Shown here one piece after another: positions 1 through 8,785 of a DNA stretch of 64,000 bases (the stretch's first letter is position 1; every line of letters begins with the position of its first letter). Source of the DNA: Thalassomonas actiniarum (GTDB lineage Bacteria > Pseudomonadota > Gammaproteobacteria > Enterobacterales > Alteromonadaceae); assembly GCF_000948975.2 (NCBI RefSeq), contig NZ_CP059735.1, positions 2,604,001 to 2,668,000 on the forward strand, given 5' to 3'. The notes beneath the pieces were generated by a model. The model was given only the letters and a program-made list of their open reading frames with translations. It had not been told where the DNA came from and made no database searches. The translations under genes were made by a program, and so were the position numbers.

Positions 1-1
1 G

Positions 2-451
2 TTAAATCAGTATTCGATTGAACCCTCAAGGGTGATTTTCGAATTAACCGAAAGTGCCAGTTTATCAAACCTTACAGGCACCCAACGCATGGTAAATCGT
101 CTCAACGAGCTTGGTTGCGGCTTTTCCATCGATGATTTTGGGACAGGTTTCAGTACTTTTTCCTATTTAAAGCAAATTCCTGCAGAAAGTGTTAAGATCG
201 ACGGTTCATTTGTTAAAGACATGCTTAAAGACCCAACGGATGCCGCGCTGGTAAAAGCCATTCATGAAACGGCACAGGCCTTAAATAAGAAAACCGTGGC
301 TGAATTTGTGGAAAATGAGCAGACGTTAATGAAGTTATCGGAATTAGGTGTACATTACGCTCAGGGATACCATATTAGTAAACCCATGGATATAAAGGGG
401 CTCGAGGACAGTAGAACTCAGTTAAACCCCGCGGTAGTTAAAGTGTGTTAG
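2..451 (+). CDS. EAL-domain protein, 3' end only
   Basis: The open frame enters from the left edge, so only about 149 C-terminal residues are visible. They match the second half of an EAL domain (c-di-GMP phosphodiesterase family). Visible motifs are ELTES (metal-binding Glu), DDFGTG, the lysine segment SVKIDGSFV, and AEFVEN at the place of the usual AEGVE loop 6/7 signature. The Asp pair and Lys needed for hydrolysis are present, so activity is possible, but the EAL motif itself and any GGDEF or sensor domain lie outside the window. The next gene starts 141 bp later on the same strand and looks unrelated. Confidence 0.9.
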   Translation, partial: LNQYSIEPSRVIFELTESASLSNLTGTQRMVNRLNELGCGFSIDDFGTGFSTFSYLKQIPAESVKIDGSFVKDMLKDPTDAALVKAIHETAQALNKKTVAEFVENEQTLMKLSELGVHYAQGYHISKPMDIKGLEDSRTQLNPAVVKVC

Positions 452-506
452 CCGAGGTATTAATCTGACTGTTAAGGAGTAAAGTTCTTGTTGCGTTAAT
501 GAACAG

Positions 507-533
507 CCTATGATCAGGGAATCCCCTGATAGG
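507..533. other. Imperfect hairpin between EAL gene and ThDP-enzyme gene
   Basis: CCTA plus TCAGGG (507-510, 514-519) can pair with CCCCTGA plus TAGG (523-533) around a 3-nt loop with a TGA bulge. No T-run follows, so it is not a clear intrinsic terminator. It lies about 60 bp before the next start and could be an operator, an RNA element or a weak terminator for the EAL gene. Confidence 0.35.
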
Positions 534-592
534 TATTGTGGCGATGATGCCAACAATTAATTCATTTAAAAGAATAAGAATAGGAACAGAGC

Positions 593-2368
593 ATGACTAG
601 TTTTAGCACGCAAGATCCTGAATATAAAGCTGATATAGAAGATTACGCTGATTTAATCCTGGAATATCTGCACCAGTTAGGTGTTGAATATGTTTTCGGT
701 GTACCCGGCGGCGCAATAGAGCCGCTTTATAATGCCCTTGCCCGTTCTGAGCGTCGGGGCGGCCCCAAAGCCATTATAGCCCGCCATGAATGCGGCGCCG
801 CTTTTATGGCCGAAGGTTATTACCGGGAAACCGGCAAATTAGGGGTGGTTTGTTCGACCACAGGACCCGGGGCCACCAACCTGATCACCGGGGTCGCTTC
901 CGCGTCGGTAGACAAGTCTCCTATGCTGGTGTTAACGGCGCAAACCGCCTTGCCAAAATTTGGTAAAAGGCCGCTGCAGGACTCCAGTGAAACCGCCATA
1001 GATACGGTGGGCATTTTCAGAAACTGTACCAAATTTAACGCCTTGATCTCCCACCCCGAGCAGCTGGAAAGCAAGCTGATTTCCGCCTTGATGGAATCGG
1101 TGCAGTCACCTAAAGGCCCGGTTCACCTGAGTATCCCTTCCGATATTTTACGCGGCCCCTATGGCCATAAAGATCCCAATGTCCAGGTGAATTACCTGAT
1201 GCAAAGGGCATCCCTGGTGGATAAAAATGCGGTAGACCGCCTGGTGCAAGAGATCTGTGAAGCCGACAATATCGTGTTGTTTATCGGCCATGACTGCAGA
1301 AGGGCGTATAAACAAATAGAAAAACTGGCGGAAGCCATCAGTGCCCCCTTTGTTTCTGGTCCCATGGGGAAAAGCTGGGTGAACGAGCGTCATCCTTTAT
1401 ACCGCGGGGTTTATGGTTATGCCGGGCACGAGTCGGCCCATGATTTATTCAAAGACCCCAATATTGAATTGGTGCTGGCCATAGGCACCTCCATTACCGA
1501 AATGGGCATTGGCAGCTTAGGTAAAGAATTACTTAATAACAAACTCATTCATGTCGATTCAACGGTGGAAAGTTTTAGCCGCTCGCCGATGGCAAAATTG
1601 CATGTCTGCGGCCACTTAAACACAGTGTTTAACCGGGTACTCAATAAAGTATGTGAGTACGGCTGGAACAGAACCTGGCAGGGGCTGAAACTGGACAAAC
1701 AGAAAAATGTGCTCGGCGGTTATACCAAATTAATCGAACCGGAAAAATGTTTCTCCGATGCGGTGCCGATCAAACCGCAAAGGCTGATGGCTTATTTATC
1801 AGAGGCCCTGTCGCCAAGTACCCGGGTCTTTATCGATACCGGCAATATCTGGGCTTGGGCTACCCATTATCTTAGCCATACCGCAAAAGAAGGTCTATAC
1901 CGGGTCTCTATGGGATTTGGCAGTATGGCCTGGGCGATAGGGGCGGTGATTGGCTCGGCCCTGGCTTCTCGCGATGAGCCGCATGTGTGCCTGTCCGGTG
2001 ATGGCGCCTGGCTGATGAGCTCTCATGAAATTGGCGTTGCGGTACAACATCAATTGCCGATATTATTTGTTGTCCTTAACGACGCTGCTTTTGGTATGAT
2101 ACGCTTTGGCCAGCAGTTGAGTAAGGCGGAGTCTATCGGCTGGCAACTTAATGAAGTGGACTTTGCCGCCCTGGCAAAAGCGCAGGGGGCAAACGGTTAT
2201 ATTATCGAGAGGCCGGAGCAGTTAATGGATTTGGATCTGGAAGCGATTTTTTCGGCTCAGGTGCCGACCTTACTCGATATCCGCATAGATCCCGATGAAA
2301 TGCCGCCGATGATGGCCAGGGTAAATAGTTTAAAAGAAGAATCAAATAGCGCGATAGGTTATACGTAA
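593..2368 (+). CDS. ThDP-dependent acetolactate-synthase-like enzyme
   Basis: This 591-residue protein has the three-domain layout of the acetolactate synthase/benzaldehyde lyase family. The N-terminal pyrimidine-binding domain carries GVPGGAIEPLY and the activating glutamate in ARHECGAA (about E66). TTGPGATN follows. The C-terminal pyrophosphate-binding motif runs from GDGAW to LNDAAFG (about residues 460-490). No regulatory small subunit (IlvH/IlvN) gene follows, and the enzyme is not in an ilv operon. It precedes a TonB receptor and two citrate-synthase-like genes on the same strand (115-bp gap), which suggests a specialised 2-oxo-acid carboligase or decarboxylase rather than the valine-pathway enzyme. 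The substrate cannot be read from sequence. An ATG with an upstream GGAACAGAG supports the start. Confidence 0.88.
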   Translation: MTSFSTQDPEYKADIEDYADLILEYLHQLGVEYVFGVPGGAIEPLYNALARSERRGGPKAIIARHECGAAFMAEGYYRETGKLGVVCSTTGPGATNLITGVASASVDKSPMLVLTAQTALPKFGKRPLQDSSETAIDTVGIFRNCTKFNALISHPEQLESKLISALMESVQSPKGPVHLSIPSDILRGPYGHKDPNVQVNYLMQRASLVDKNAVDRLVQEICEADNIVLFIGHDCRRAYKQIEKLAEAISAPFVSGPMGKSWVNERHPLYRGVYGYAGHESAHDLFKDPNIELVLAIGTSITEMGIGSLGKELLNNKLIHVDSTVESFSRSPMAKLHVCGHLNTVFNRVLNKVCEYGWNRTWQGLKLDKQKNVLGGYTKLIEPEKCFSDAVPIKPQRLMAYLSEALSPSTRVFIDTGNIWAWATHYLSHTAKEGLYRVSMGFGSMAWAIGAVIGSALASRDEPHVCLSGDGAWLMSSHEIGVAVQHQLPILFVVLNDAAFGMIRFGQQLSKAESIGWQLNEVDFAALAKAQGANGYIIERPEQLMDLDLEAIFSAQVPTLLDIRIDPDEMPPMMARVNSLKEESNSAIGYT

Positions 2369-2483
2369 ATCCTCCTGGTTTTGGGGAAATACCGGATCAC
2401 TTTATACAGTGAAATAGTCAACGTAAAGCAGCAAGCAAGTCACGTTTTGACGTTGAATAGATAGTATTTAAGGTATAAATAAA

Positions 2484-4601
2484 ATGATAAGAAAAACAGT
2501 CTCTCTTGTTGTATTATGCGCGTTAGCGGTTCCTGTGTCGGCTGAATTGTACACCGCCGATGAATTTTCTGCCGATGATGAGTTTTTCGATGACTTTTAC
2601 GGCAGTGAAGAGATGGTGGAAATTGCCACCGGCATCAAGACTCAGATCTATAAAGCACCGGCCATTGCCAGTGTTTATACCGCAGAGCAGATCAAAAATA
2701 TGGGGGCGACCGATATTGACGATGTCCTGGAAACCGTACCCGGTTTGCATGTCACCCGTTTAGCCAACAGCTATCTGCCTATTTATACCTTTCGTGGTGT
2801 CCACAGTATTTATAATCCCCAGGTACTTATGCTGATCAATGGCGTGCCTATTACCAATACTTTTTTGGGTAACCGTAACCAGAACTGGCTGGGCATGCCG
2901 GTGGAAGCCATTGCCAGAATCGAAGTGATCCGCGGTCCGGGCTCGGCGGTTTATGGGGCGGATGCCTTTTCCGGTGTCATCAATATCGTCATTAAAAATG
3001 CCGATGATATTAAACAAAATGAAATTGCTGCCCGGGCGGGAAAGCAATCTACCCAGGATTACTGGTTAGCCATGGGGGATAACTCTCAGCCGGTGAAATA
3101 TTCTTTGACTTTGGAATACCATAAAACGGATGGCTCAGACCGGGTAATTTCCGCTGATACCCAAACGCGGTTTGATAATGCAACCGGTACTAATGTTTCT
3201 TTGGCTCCGGGCCCTTTAAGCTTAGGTACTGAAAATATTGATTTTCGTGGTGAAGTTAATTACCAGGGCTGGACGGTACGTGCAGGTTTACAAAAGCGAA
3301 CCAACGGCGGCTTAGGTGCCGGTTTAGGGGAAGCATTAGATCCCGAGGCGAATAAGGCAAGTGACCGTTGGAATTTGGATATTAATTATAAAAAAGACCT
3401 TAGCGAAGACTTTACTCTGGATATACAAGGCAGTTATTTTGAAACTTCACAAGAGATCAAAAATAACTACCTTATTTATCCTGCCGGTACTGTTATTGGC
3501 GGGACAGCTTATCCTGACGGATTTATCGGTAACCCTGAAGTATATGAGCGCCATACGCGTTTTAATGCGGCGGGTTTATATACAGGCGTAGAAAATCATA
3601 CTTTACGTTTTGGCTTGGGCTACCATTTAGGTGATTTACATAAGGTCAAAGAATCGAAAAACTTCTCTATCGGCCCCGATGGCAACCCCTTGCCACCAGG
3701 CAGCCCAGTGGTGGATGTGTCCGATACACCATATGTATTTTTAAGAGAAACCGATCGGGAAAATCACTATGCCTTTATCCAGGATATCTGGAACTTTGCT
3801 AATGATTGGGAATTAACCGCTGGGGTGCGTTTTGATGATTATTCGGACTTTGGTAATACCACGAACCCCAGGTTAGCATTGGTGTGGTCAACTAGTTTGA
3901 ATTTATCTACTAAATTGCTGTACGGAAAAGCCTTTAGGGCGCCTTCATTTGCCGAAACCGGTAATATCAACAACCCGGTGACACTGGGAAATCCAGATTT
4001 GCAGCCGGAAGAAATGGAGACTGTCGAGCTCGCTTTTGATTACCACCCTCAATCCGGTTTTGGCACTATCTGGAGTTTTTACCGCTATAAATGGAGCGAT
4101 ATTATTCAGTTTGTCCCGGATGTTGGCCAAAGCACTAAAACAGCACAAAACTACGGTGAACAAGAAGGGTACGGTGCTGAAATAGAAGTGAATTGGCAAA
4201 TTCATAAGCAGCTTAAATTAGCCGGAAATTTTGTTTGGTCCAAAGCAACAAATGACTTGACCGATAATGATGTTGCTTTTGTTCCTCAGAGCCAGTTTTA
4301 CCTACAATTGGACTGGAAGATCTCCGATGAATTAAGAGCTCATATGCGCAATAACTGGGTCAGAGATCGTAAGCGGGATGAGCAGGATATGCGTAGCAGT
4401 GTTGATGATTATGTGCTTAGCGATGTTACGGTTCGCTGGCAACCACATGATAGAGATGTTGAGTTCGCCCTAATCGTCAAAAATATCTTTGATCAGGACG
4501 CTCGTGAGCCATCGATAAACAATGGCCAAACCGTGAACCTTCCCGGTGATCTTCCTTTATCCGGGCGAAGCTGGCTTGGAGAGATGAGGGTTTATTTCTA
4601 A
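2484..4601 (+). CDS. TonB-dependent outer-membrane receptor
   Basis: This 705-residue protein starts with a Sec signal peptide (about 20 residues, ending VPVSA). A plug domain follows, with GVHSIYNPQVLMLINGVP and IEVIRGPGSAVYGADAFSGVINI, both classical TonB-receptor signatures. The rest is a beta-barrel ending in an aromatic residue (MRVYF), as expected for BAM-dependent insertion. No N-terminal secretin/STN signalling domain is seen, so it is a transporter and not a transducer. The stop overlaps the next start (TAATG at 4599-4603), so it is probably translated together with the citrate-synthase-like pair. Seven-bp inverted arms (TCAACGT 2418-2424, ACGTTGA 2450-2456) precede it and could be a regulatory site. 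The ligand is unknown: no Fur box was recognised upstream. Confidence 0.93.
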   Translation: MIRKTVSLVVLCALAVPVSAELYTADEFSADDEFFDDFYGSEEMVEIATGIKTQIYKAPAIASVYTAEQIKNMGATDIDDVLETVPGLHVTRLANSYLPIYTFRGVHSIYNPQVLMLINGVPITNTFLGNRNQNWLGMPVEAIARIEVIRGPGSAVYGADAFSGVINIVIKNADDIKQNEIAARAGKQSTQDYWLAMGDNSQPVKYSLTLEYHKTDGSDRVISADTQTRFDNATGTNVSLAPGPLSLGTENIDFRGEVNYQGWTVRAGLQKRTNGGLGAGLGEALDPEANKASDRWNLDINYKKDLSEDFTLDIQGSYFETSQEIKNNYLIYPAGTVIGGTAYPDGFIGNPEVYERHTRFNAAGLYTGVENHTLRFGLGYHLGDLHKVKESKNFSIGPDGNPLPPGSPVVDVSDTPYVFLRETDRENHYAFIQDIWNFANDWELTAGVRFDDYSDFGNTTNPRLALVWSTSLNLSTKLLYGKAFRAPSFAETGNINNPVTLGNPDLQPEEMETVELAFDYHPQSGFGTIWSFYRYKWSDIIQFVPDVGQSTKTAQNYGEQEGYGAEIEVNWQIHKQLKLAGNFVWSKATNDLTDNDVAFVPQSQFYLQLDWKISDELRAHMRNNWVRDRKRDEQDMRSSVDDYVLSDVTVRWQPHDRDVEFALIVKNIFDQDAREPSINNGQTVNLPGDLPLSGRSWLGEMRVYF

Positions 4602-5458
4602 TGACAAATGCTAAAAAAAACCGTCAGGAAAAAAAAGATTTTGTTTATGCGGATAAAGCGCAAACCAATATTTTATTAGAGCTACCTTCTGACAATAATC
4701 CTTATGTTACCAAAACGGCTTATTTACATGGTTACGATGTCCTGGAGTTGATGGCAAAAAAATCCTTTGTTGAAACCTTGTTGTTGCTTTTTACCGGAGA
4801 ATTACCACCGCCGGAAAAAGTCAAATTATTAGAGCAGCTGATGGTTGGTTTGATGAATCCCGGTCCAAGGCACCCCGCAGTAAAAGCTGCTATGGTTGCG
4901 GGTGTCAGTAAAGCCAATGCGGAACACTTGCTACCCGTAGGTCTGACGGTTTTAGGTGGAAAATCTAACGGCGCCAAGGAAGTTGAATTGGCAATGATTT
5001 TTCTTCAAGAGAATAAAGAGAAGCTTCCTGAAGAGGTTGTCAGTCAATTGCTCAAAACAAGTCATCAAGAAACTGTCCAGGGGGAATTTCATTTAACTCC
5101 AGGGTTTGGCAACAACTATGGCAGCATTGATGAGTTTGCTGACGGGCTTGCCGCACAACTTTTTAATGCCGTAAATAACAGTGCTGAGGTTATAGCTTGG
5201 GGAAAGGCATTTAATGAGACTTTAAAAGTTCATGATATGGGCTGGCTTAAAACCGGTATTGCCGCCGCTGTATTTTGTGAACTGGATCTTTCTCCCCGCC
5301 AGGGTAACGGTTTTTTTCAGCTGCTTTGTGCGCCGGGTATTTTGGCTCATGGCGTTGAACAAACCCATAAGCCGATTACGGCAATACCTATGCTGTCTGA
5401 TGAACAGCATGTCTATACACCTGAAGGTGATGTAAATGAAGTGAAGGCGCATTCATGA
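4601..5458 (+). CDS. Citrate-synthase-fold protein A, catalytic residues apparently lost
   Basis: The 285-residue sequence follows the citrate synthase/citryl-CoA lyase superfamily over most of its length, best at the end, where APGILAHGVEQ resembles the family's R-x-x-G-x-x-AH-x-x-E helix. At the three positions where active enzymes have catalytic residues the sequence differs: the HGGA loop reads GGKSNGAKE (about residues 119-127), the GFGHP loop reads GFGNNYGS (about 168-175), and the aspartate before the last helices is not evident. It starts inside the receptor stop (TAATG) and ends with a 4-bp ATGA overlap with a paralogue, so the two are made together and may form a heterodimer. The alignment is by eye. 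A non-catalytic acyl-CoA binding role is an inference. Confidence 0.72.
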   Translation: MTNAKKNRQEKKDFVYADKAQTNILLELPSDNNPYVTKTAYLHGYDVLELMAKKSFVETLLLLFTGELPPPEKVKLLEQLMVGLMNPGPRHPAVKAAMVAGVSKANAEHLLPVGLTVLGGKSNGAKEVELAMIFLQENKEKLPEEVVSQLLKTSHQETVQGEFHLTPGFGNNYGSIDEFADGLAAQLFNAVNNSAEVIAWGKAFNETLKVHDMGWLKTGIAAAVFCELDLSPRQGNGFFQLLCAPGILAHGVEQTHKPITAIPMLSDEQHVYTPEGDVNEVKAHS

Positions 5459-6267
5459 ATAATACTGAGTATTGGGATAAACGTAATAATCAAATATTTA
5501 GCCGGGTAGGGCATTGGCAAGGTGGTGTTGATGTAAACTGTCAGGGGCATTCACTGATGAATGAACTGATGGGTAAAGTCTCTTTAATGCAGCTCAATAT
5601 TTTAAACGCCACTGGCAAGTTGGTAGATCGTGCTGTTGCCGACTGGGTTGAGCTGTGTGTGATGGGGTTAAGTTATCCCGACAGTCGTATCTGGTGTAAT
5701 CAAATCAGCGCCTATGCCGGTGATACCGATGCTTCTGTAGTGGCTGCAGCCAGTGCGGCAATTTTATCTGCCGATTCACGTGCCTATGGTGGCAGTCAGG
5801 CCAGATATATCAGCATGAGTCAGCAACTACAAGCATTTAATGATTATGCTGCCGGTATGAGTTTTTCCGATATTCTGGTAAAAGCTAAACAAAAAAATGG
5901 TAAACCTATTATTGTTGGTTTTGCCCGGCCTATAGATAAGGAAGATGAAAGGTTAGCACCTTTTGCCGATATTCAGGACAGGTTAAATATCCCGGTAGGC
6001 CCTTATCTTGCCTTTGCCAAAGCACTAAGTCAGTACCTGGATGAACACTTTAACTTATCAATGAATTGCGGCGGTTATGCTTCTGCTTTTTTATTGGATC
6101 AGGGCTTTACTCCTAATGAAGGTTATAAAATTAATGCCTTTGCCGTTATTGGCGGTGCAGTGGCCTGTTACCGGGATATGGAAGAGCAGTCGCCGAATTC
6201 CTTTTTACCATTAAAGTGCACCGATATCCATTATACCGGGATTGCCCCCCGGCCGATAGAAGATTAA
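5455..6267 (+). CDS. Citrate-synthase-fold protein B, paralogue of the preceding gene
   Basis: This 270-residue protein resembles citryl-CoA lyases. SRAYGGSQARY (about residues 104-114) sits where the HGG loop belongs, GFARPIDKEDER (about 154-165) where GFGHPxxxxDPR belongs, and the C-terminus ends YTGIAPRPIED like the family's Y-x-G-x-x-R tail. The catalytic histidines read Tyr and Arg here, and the usual aspartate segment reads NCGGYASA. Only part of the CoA-binding core looks kept. The start overlaps the upstream stop by 4 bp (ATGA). The stop overlaps the convergent histidine kinase stop by 4 bp, so transcription from both sides meets here. Confidence 0.7.
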   Translation: MNNTEYWDKRNNQIFSRVGHWQGGVDVNCQGHSLMNELMGKVSLMQLNILNATGKLVDRAVADWVELCVMGLSYPDSRIWCNQISAYAGDTDASVVAAASAAILSADSRAYGGSQARYISMSQQLQAFNDYAAGMSFSDILVKAKQKNGKPIIVGFARPIDKEDERLAPFADIQDRLNIPVGPYLAFAKALSQYLDEHFNLSMNCGGYASAFLLDQGFTPNEGYKINAFAVIGGAVACYRDMEEQSPNSFLPLKCTDIHYTGIAPRPIED

Positions 6268-7835
6268 CCGTGAGATAACAGGCGTTGCAGCGGCAGCGCC
6301 ACGGTAAATCTGGCCCCTTGCTCGAGCTCGCTCACGACAGTGATCCGTCCCTGCATCATTTCGATAAAACGTTTCGATATTGCCAGCCCTAAACCGGTGC
6401 CGCTGAATTTGCGTGACTGGCTGGCATCTACCTGGCGGAACTCGTCAAAAATATATTTTTGCTGCTCTTTGCTTAAGCCGATACCGGTATCGACAATGTC
6501 AAAATAGATCTGTTGGTTGTCATTGTAGATGGTCAGGGTGACCTGACCGTTTTCGGTAAATTTACAGGCATTGCTGAGTAAGTTTAACAGCGTTTGTTCA
6601 AGTTTTTCTTTATCAAGATATAACAGTTTGATATTACTGAGCTGCTTGATGGTAAATTCATTATTATTTTTTTGTGCCAGCGGTACTATGGTATCGGTCA
6701 GGTTGGCTTTTAATTCATCTACCGTGATTTCGATATTGTTGACTTCCACCCGGCCGGCTTCTATTTTTGCAAGATCAAGCAGGCTGTTGATCATCAGCAA
6801 TAAGCGTTGTGAATTTTTGGCGATCTTATCCATATCGTCGATCAGGTCAAAATTGCCTTCAAGTTCCAGCTCTTCCGTGACCAGTTCGCCATAGCCGATA
6901 ATTGACTGGATAGGGGTACGCAGTTCATGGCTCATATTGGCCATAAATTCCGATTTATGGCGGCTTGCGGTCAAGGCGGAGTCTCTTGCCTGTACCAGCT
7001 CGCGGGTGCGTACTTCCACTTCTTTTTCCAGCTGGTCCCTGTGCTCTTTTAAATCATCTTCCTGGCTATCGAGCACCTTCATCATACTGTTATAGGAGCT
7101 GGCCATATTACGGATTTCTTTGGCGCCGTATACTTGTGCCAATAGATGCTCGCCGGTTTTTTTCGCCTGTTGCATGGTTTGCGCCAGCTGGCCCAGGGGG
7201 TTAAATAACCTTTGTAAACCGGTATGGAGGATCAGGCTGAGCAAGACCACGGAAATACTGCCGACGATAGTGATCAGCATAGCGACCCGGTTTTGTGCCT
7301 GGCTCAGGTTTTCCTTGCTATAAATAACCTCGGCATAACCTATGATCTGTTCCTCAAGGGAGATGGCTTCGAGCTCAAATTCACTTTCTTCATCCGAGCC
7401 GAGTTCGGCGATCACTTCTACCGGGGTGCGGATCAGCCAGTAATGACTGGTTTCAACAATAACTGAGGTTTGATCGACGGCGTCCAGGGTAACATTAAAA
7501 TGATCAGGGTAGCTGCCCATGGTTAAAAACACACTTTGATCTTCAAGCAATAAACTCGAGGCCAGTACCGATTGAAAGCCCTGGACCTGCTTCATGGCAT
7601 CGTGGGCATTTTGGTTCGAACCGGAAAGAATAGAAAATACCGCTTGTTTTGCCAGCCCTTCGGTGATCTGGAAGGCGTTATTTAACATCAGATCCCTGGA
7701 TTGCTGGTTAACACCGATTGCCGTTACTATCCCCATGGCTATGGTCATTAAGGTAATACTGATCACCATAAAGCTGATAACCAGGCTTTTAATGCTTTTG
7801 TTGGCAATAGACTTTGTTTGACTCTTTTGGTTCAT
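6264..7835 (-). CDS. Membrane sensor histidine kinase
   Basis: This 523-residue inner-membrane kinase has a TM helix at about residues 18-43, a periplasmic sensor region of about 140 residues, a second TM at about 187-207, a HAMP-like linker (RLFNPLGQLAQTM), a coiled coil, and then HisKA with the H-box SHELRTP (phospho-acceptor His). HATPase_c follows, with N-box LLNLLSNACKFT, DTGIGL and GTGLGLAIS. No receiver or HPt domain is attached and no response-regulator gene lies nearby, so the partner is encoded elsewhere. The gene follows the periplasmic binding protein gene by 47 bp on the same strand. The pairing suggests that the binding protein presents a ligand to this kinase, which is an inference. 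Confidence 0.92.
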   Translation of the reverse strand: MNQKSQTKSIANKSIKSLVISFMVISITLMTIAMGIVTAIGVNQQSRDLMLNNAFQITEGLAKQAVFSILSGSNQNAHDAMKQVQGFQSVLASSLLLEDQSVFLTMGSYPDHFNVTLDAVDQTSVIVETSHYWLIRTPVEVIAELGSDEESEFELEAISLEEQIIGYAEVIYSKENLSQAQNRVAMLITIVGSISVVLLSLILHTGLQRLFNPLGQLAQTMQQAKKTGEHLLAQVYGAKEIRNMASSYNSMMKVLDSQEDDLKEHRDQLEKEVEVRTRELVQARDSALTASRHKSEFMANMSHELRTPIQSIIGYGELVTEELELEGNFDLIDDMDKIAKNSQRLLLMINSLLDLAKIEAGRVEVNNIEITVDELKANLTDTIVPLAQKNNNEFTIKQLSNIKLLYLDKEKLEQTLLNLLSNACKFTENGQVTLTIYNDNQQIYFDIVDTGIGLSKEQQKYIFDEFRQVDASQSRKFSGTGLGLAISKRFIEMMQGRITVVSELEQGARFTVALPLQRLLSHG

Positions 7836-7882
7836 GCTACATCTACAACTTTATCTACATCTCTATATCGGTAAAAACATCA

Positions 7883-8785
7883 TTACTTGGGGAAAGTTAA
7901 CGCAAATCCCGAACGTTTTCCTGAACCATACTCATAGCCTAAATGCGCTGCGGTTCTCAGGTTTACCGCCAGTTTAACGGTTTTTAGGGGGTTAACTATC
8001 GACGGCAGCGGTTGTGCGCTGATTTTCTCGACCAGGCGCACTAACTGACGTCCTAATAATTCATTATTGGGAATGGCGGAAAATAACGCACCACGTTTGG
8101 CATGGTTGGGTTTACTGGAGAAGACGACAATTTTATTGCTCCAGGCTTTTTCCAGGATCACAGGCACAATAATTTTATCGTTGGCGGTAATGGGATCTAA
8201 CGGCAGCCAGATAGCGGTTTTGCTCAAGTCTTCCCGGGCAAAAATTCTGTCATAGGCCTTTACCGCTTCCCGGATATTTTCAACCTTGATGCCGTTTAAA
8301 CTCAGCCCCTTGGCTTTCGCCTTTTCCCGGGCGTCATCTATGACCCAGGCGGAGGCCGGCGTATATAAAACCGTGACCTTAGTGATCTCCGGAGCAAGTT
8401 CATGTAAATAATCAAATAGCTCATCGGGATCTGCCGTTAAACTTACTCCGGAAATACCATTGGGCCGGATCGGCAGGGCGCCGACCACGACAGGTTTGTC
8501 TTTATAGATTTTCCTGGCAACCTGCAAGCCGCGTTTGCCTAAAGCGATCACTTTATCCGTGGTGATTTTATCTGCCGCATCATCGGGATCGAATTTATGC
8601 GACAGCTTGATTTCCAGGATTTCTTCCTGTGCTTCTTCGGCTATGCCCCGGGTGATCTGTTGGAATATTTTGTCATAGGGCGCTTTGACTTCAGGGTAAA
8701 CCACAGTGAGAGACTCTGCCTGGCTGAAAAAGCAACAGACGAGCAAAAGCAAGGTTAAAAATTTAGCGCGATGAATCCACTTCAC
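7883..8785 (-). CDS. ABC-type periplasmic substrate-binding protein (COG2984/TrpX-like)
   Basis: This 300-residue protein has a Sec signal peptide ending near FSQAES. The remainder fits the two-lobed ABC_sub_bind family: a first lobe with VIALGKRGLQVARK and PVVVGALPIRPNGISGVSL, and a second with VTVLYTPASAW, then IVVFSSKPNHAKRGALFS. No permease or ATPase genes follow. The downstream gene is a histidine kinase, so the likely job is ligand sensing rather than import. Such orphan binding-protein/kinase pairs are known, and the ligand cannot be told from sequence. Confidence 0.82.
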   Translation of the reverse strand: MKWIHRAKFLTLLLLVCCFFSQAESLTVVYPEVKAPYDKIFQQITRGIAEEAQEEILEIKLSHKFDPDDAADKITTDKVIALGKRGLQVARKIYKDKPVVVGALPIRPNGISGVSLTADPDELFDYLHELAPEITKVTVLYTPASAWVIDDAREKAKAKGLSLNGIKVENIREAVKAYDRIFAREDLSKTAIWLPLDPITANDKIIVPVILEKAWSNKIVVFSSKPNHAKRGALFSAIPNNELLGRQLVRLVEKISAQPLPSIVNPLKTVKLAVNLRTAAHLGYEYGSGKRSGFALTFPK

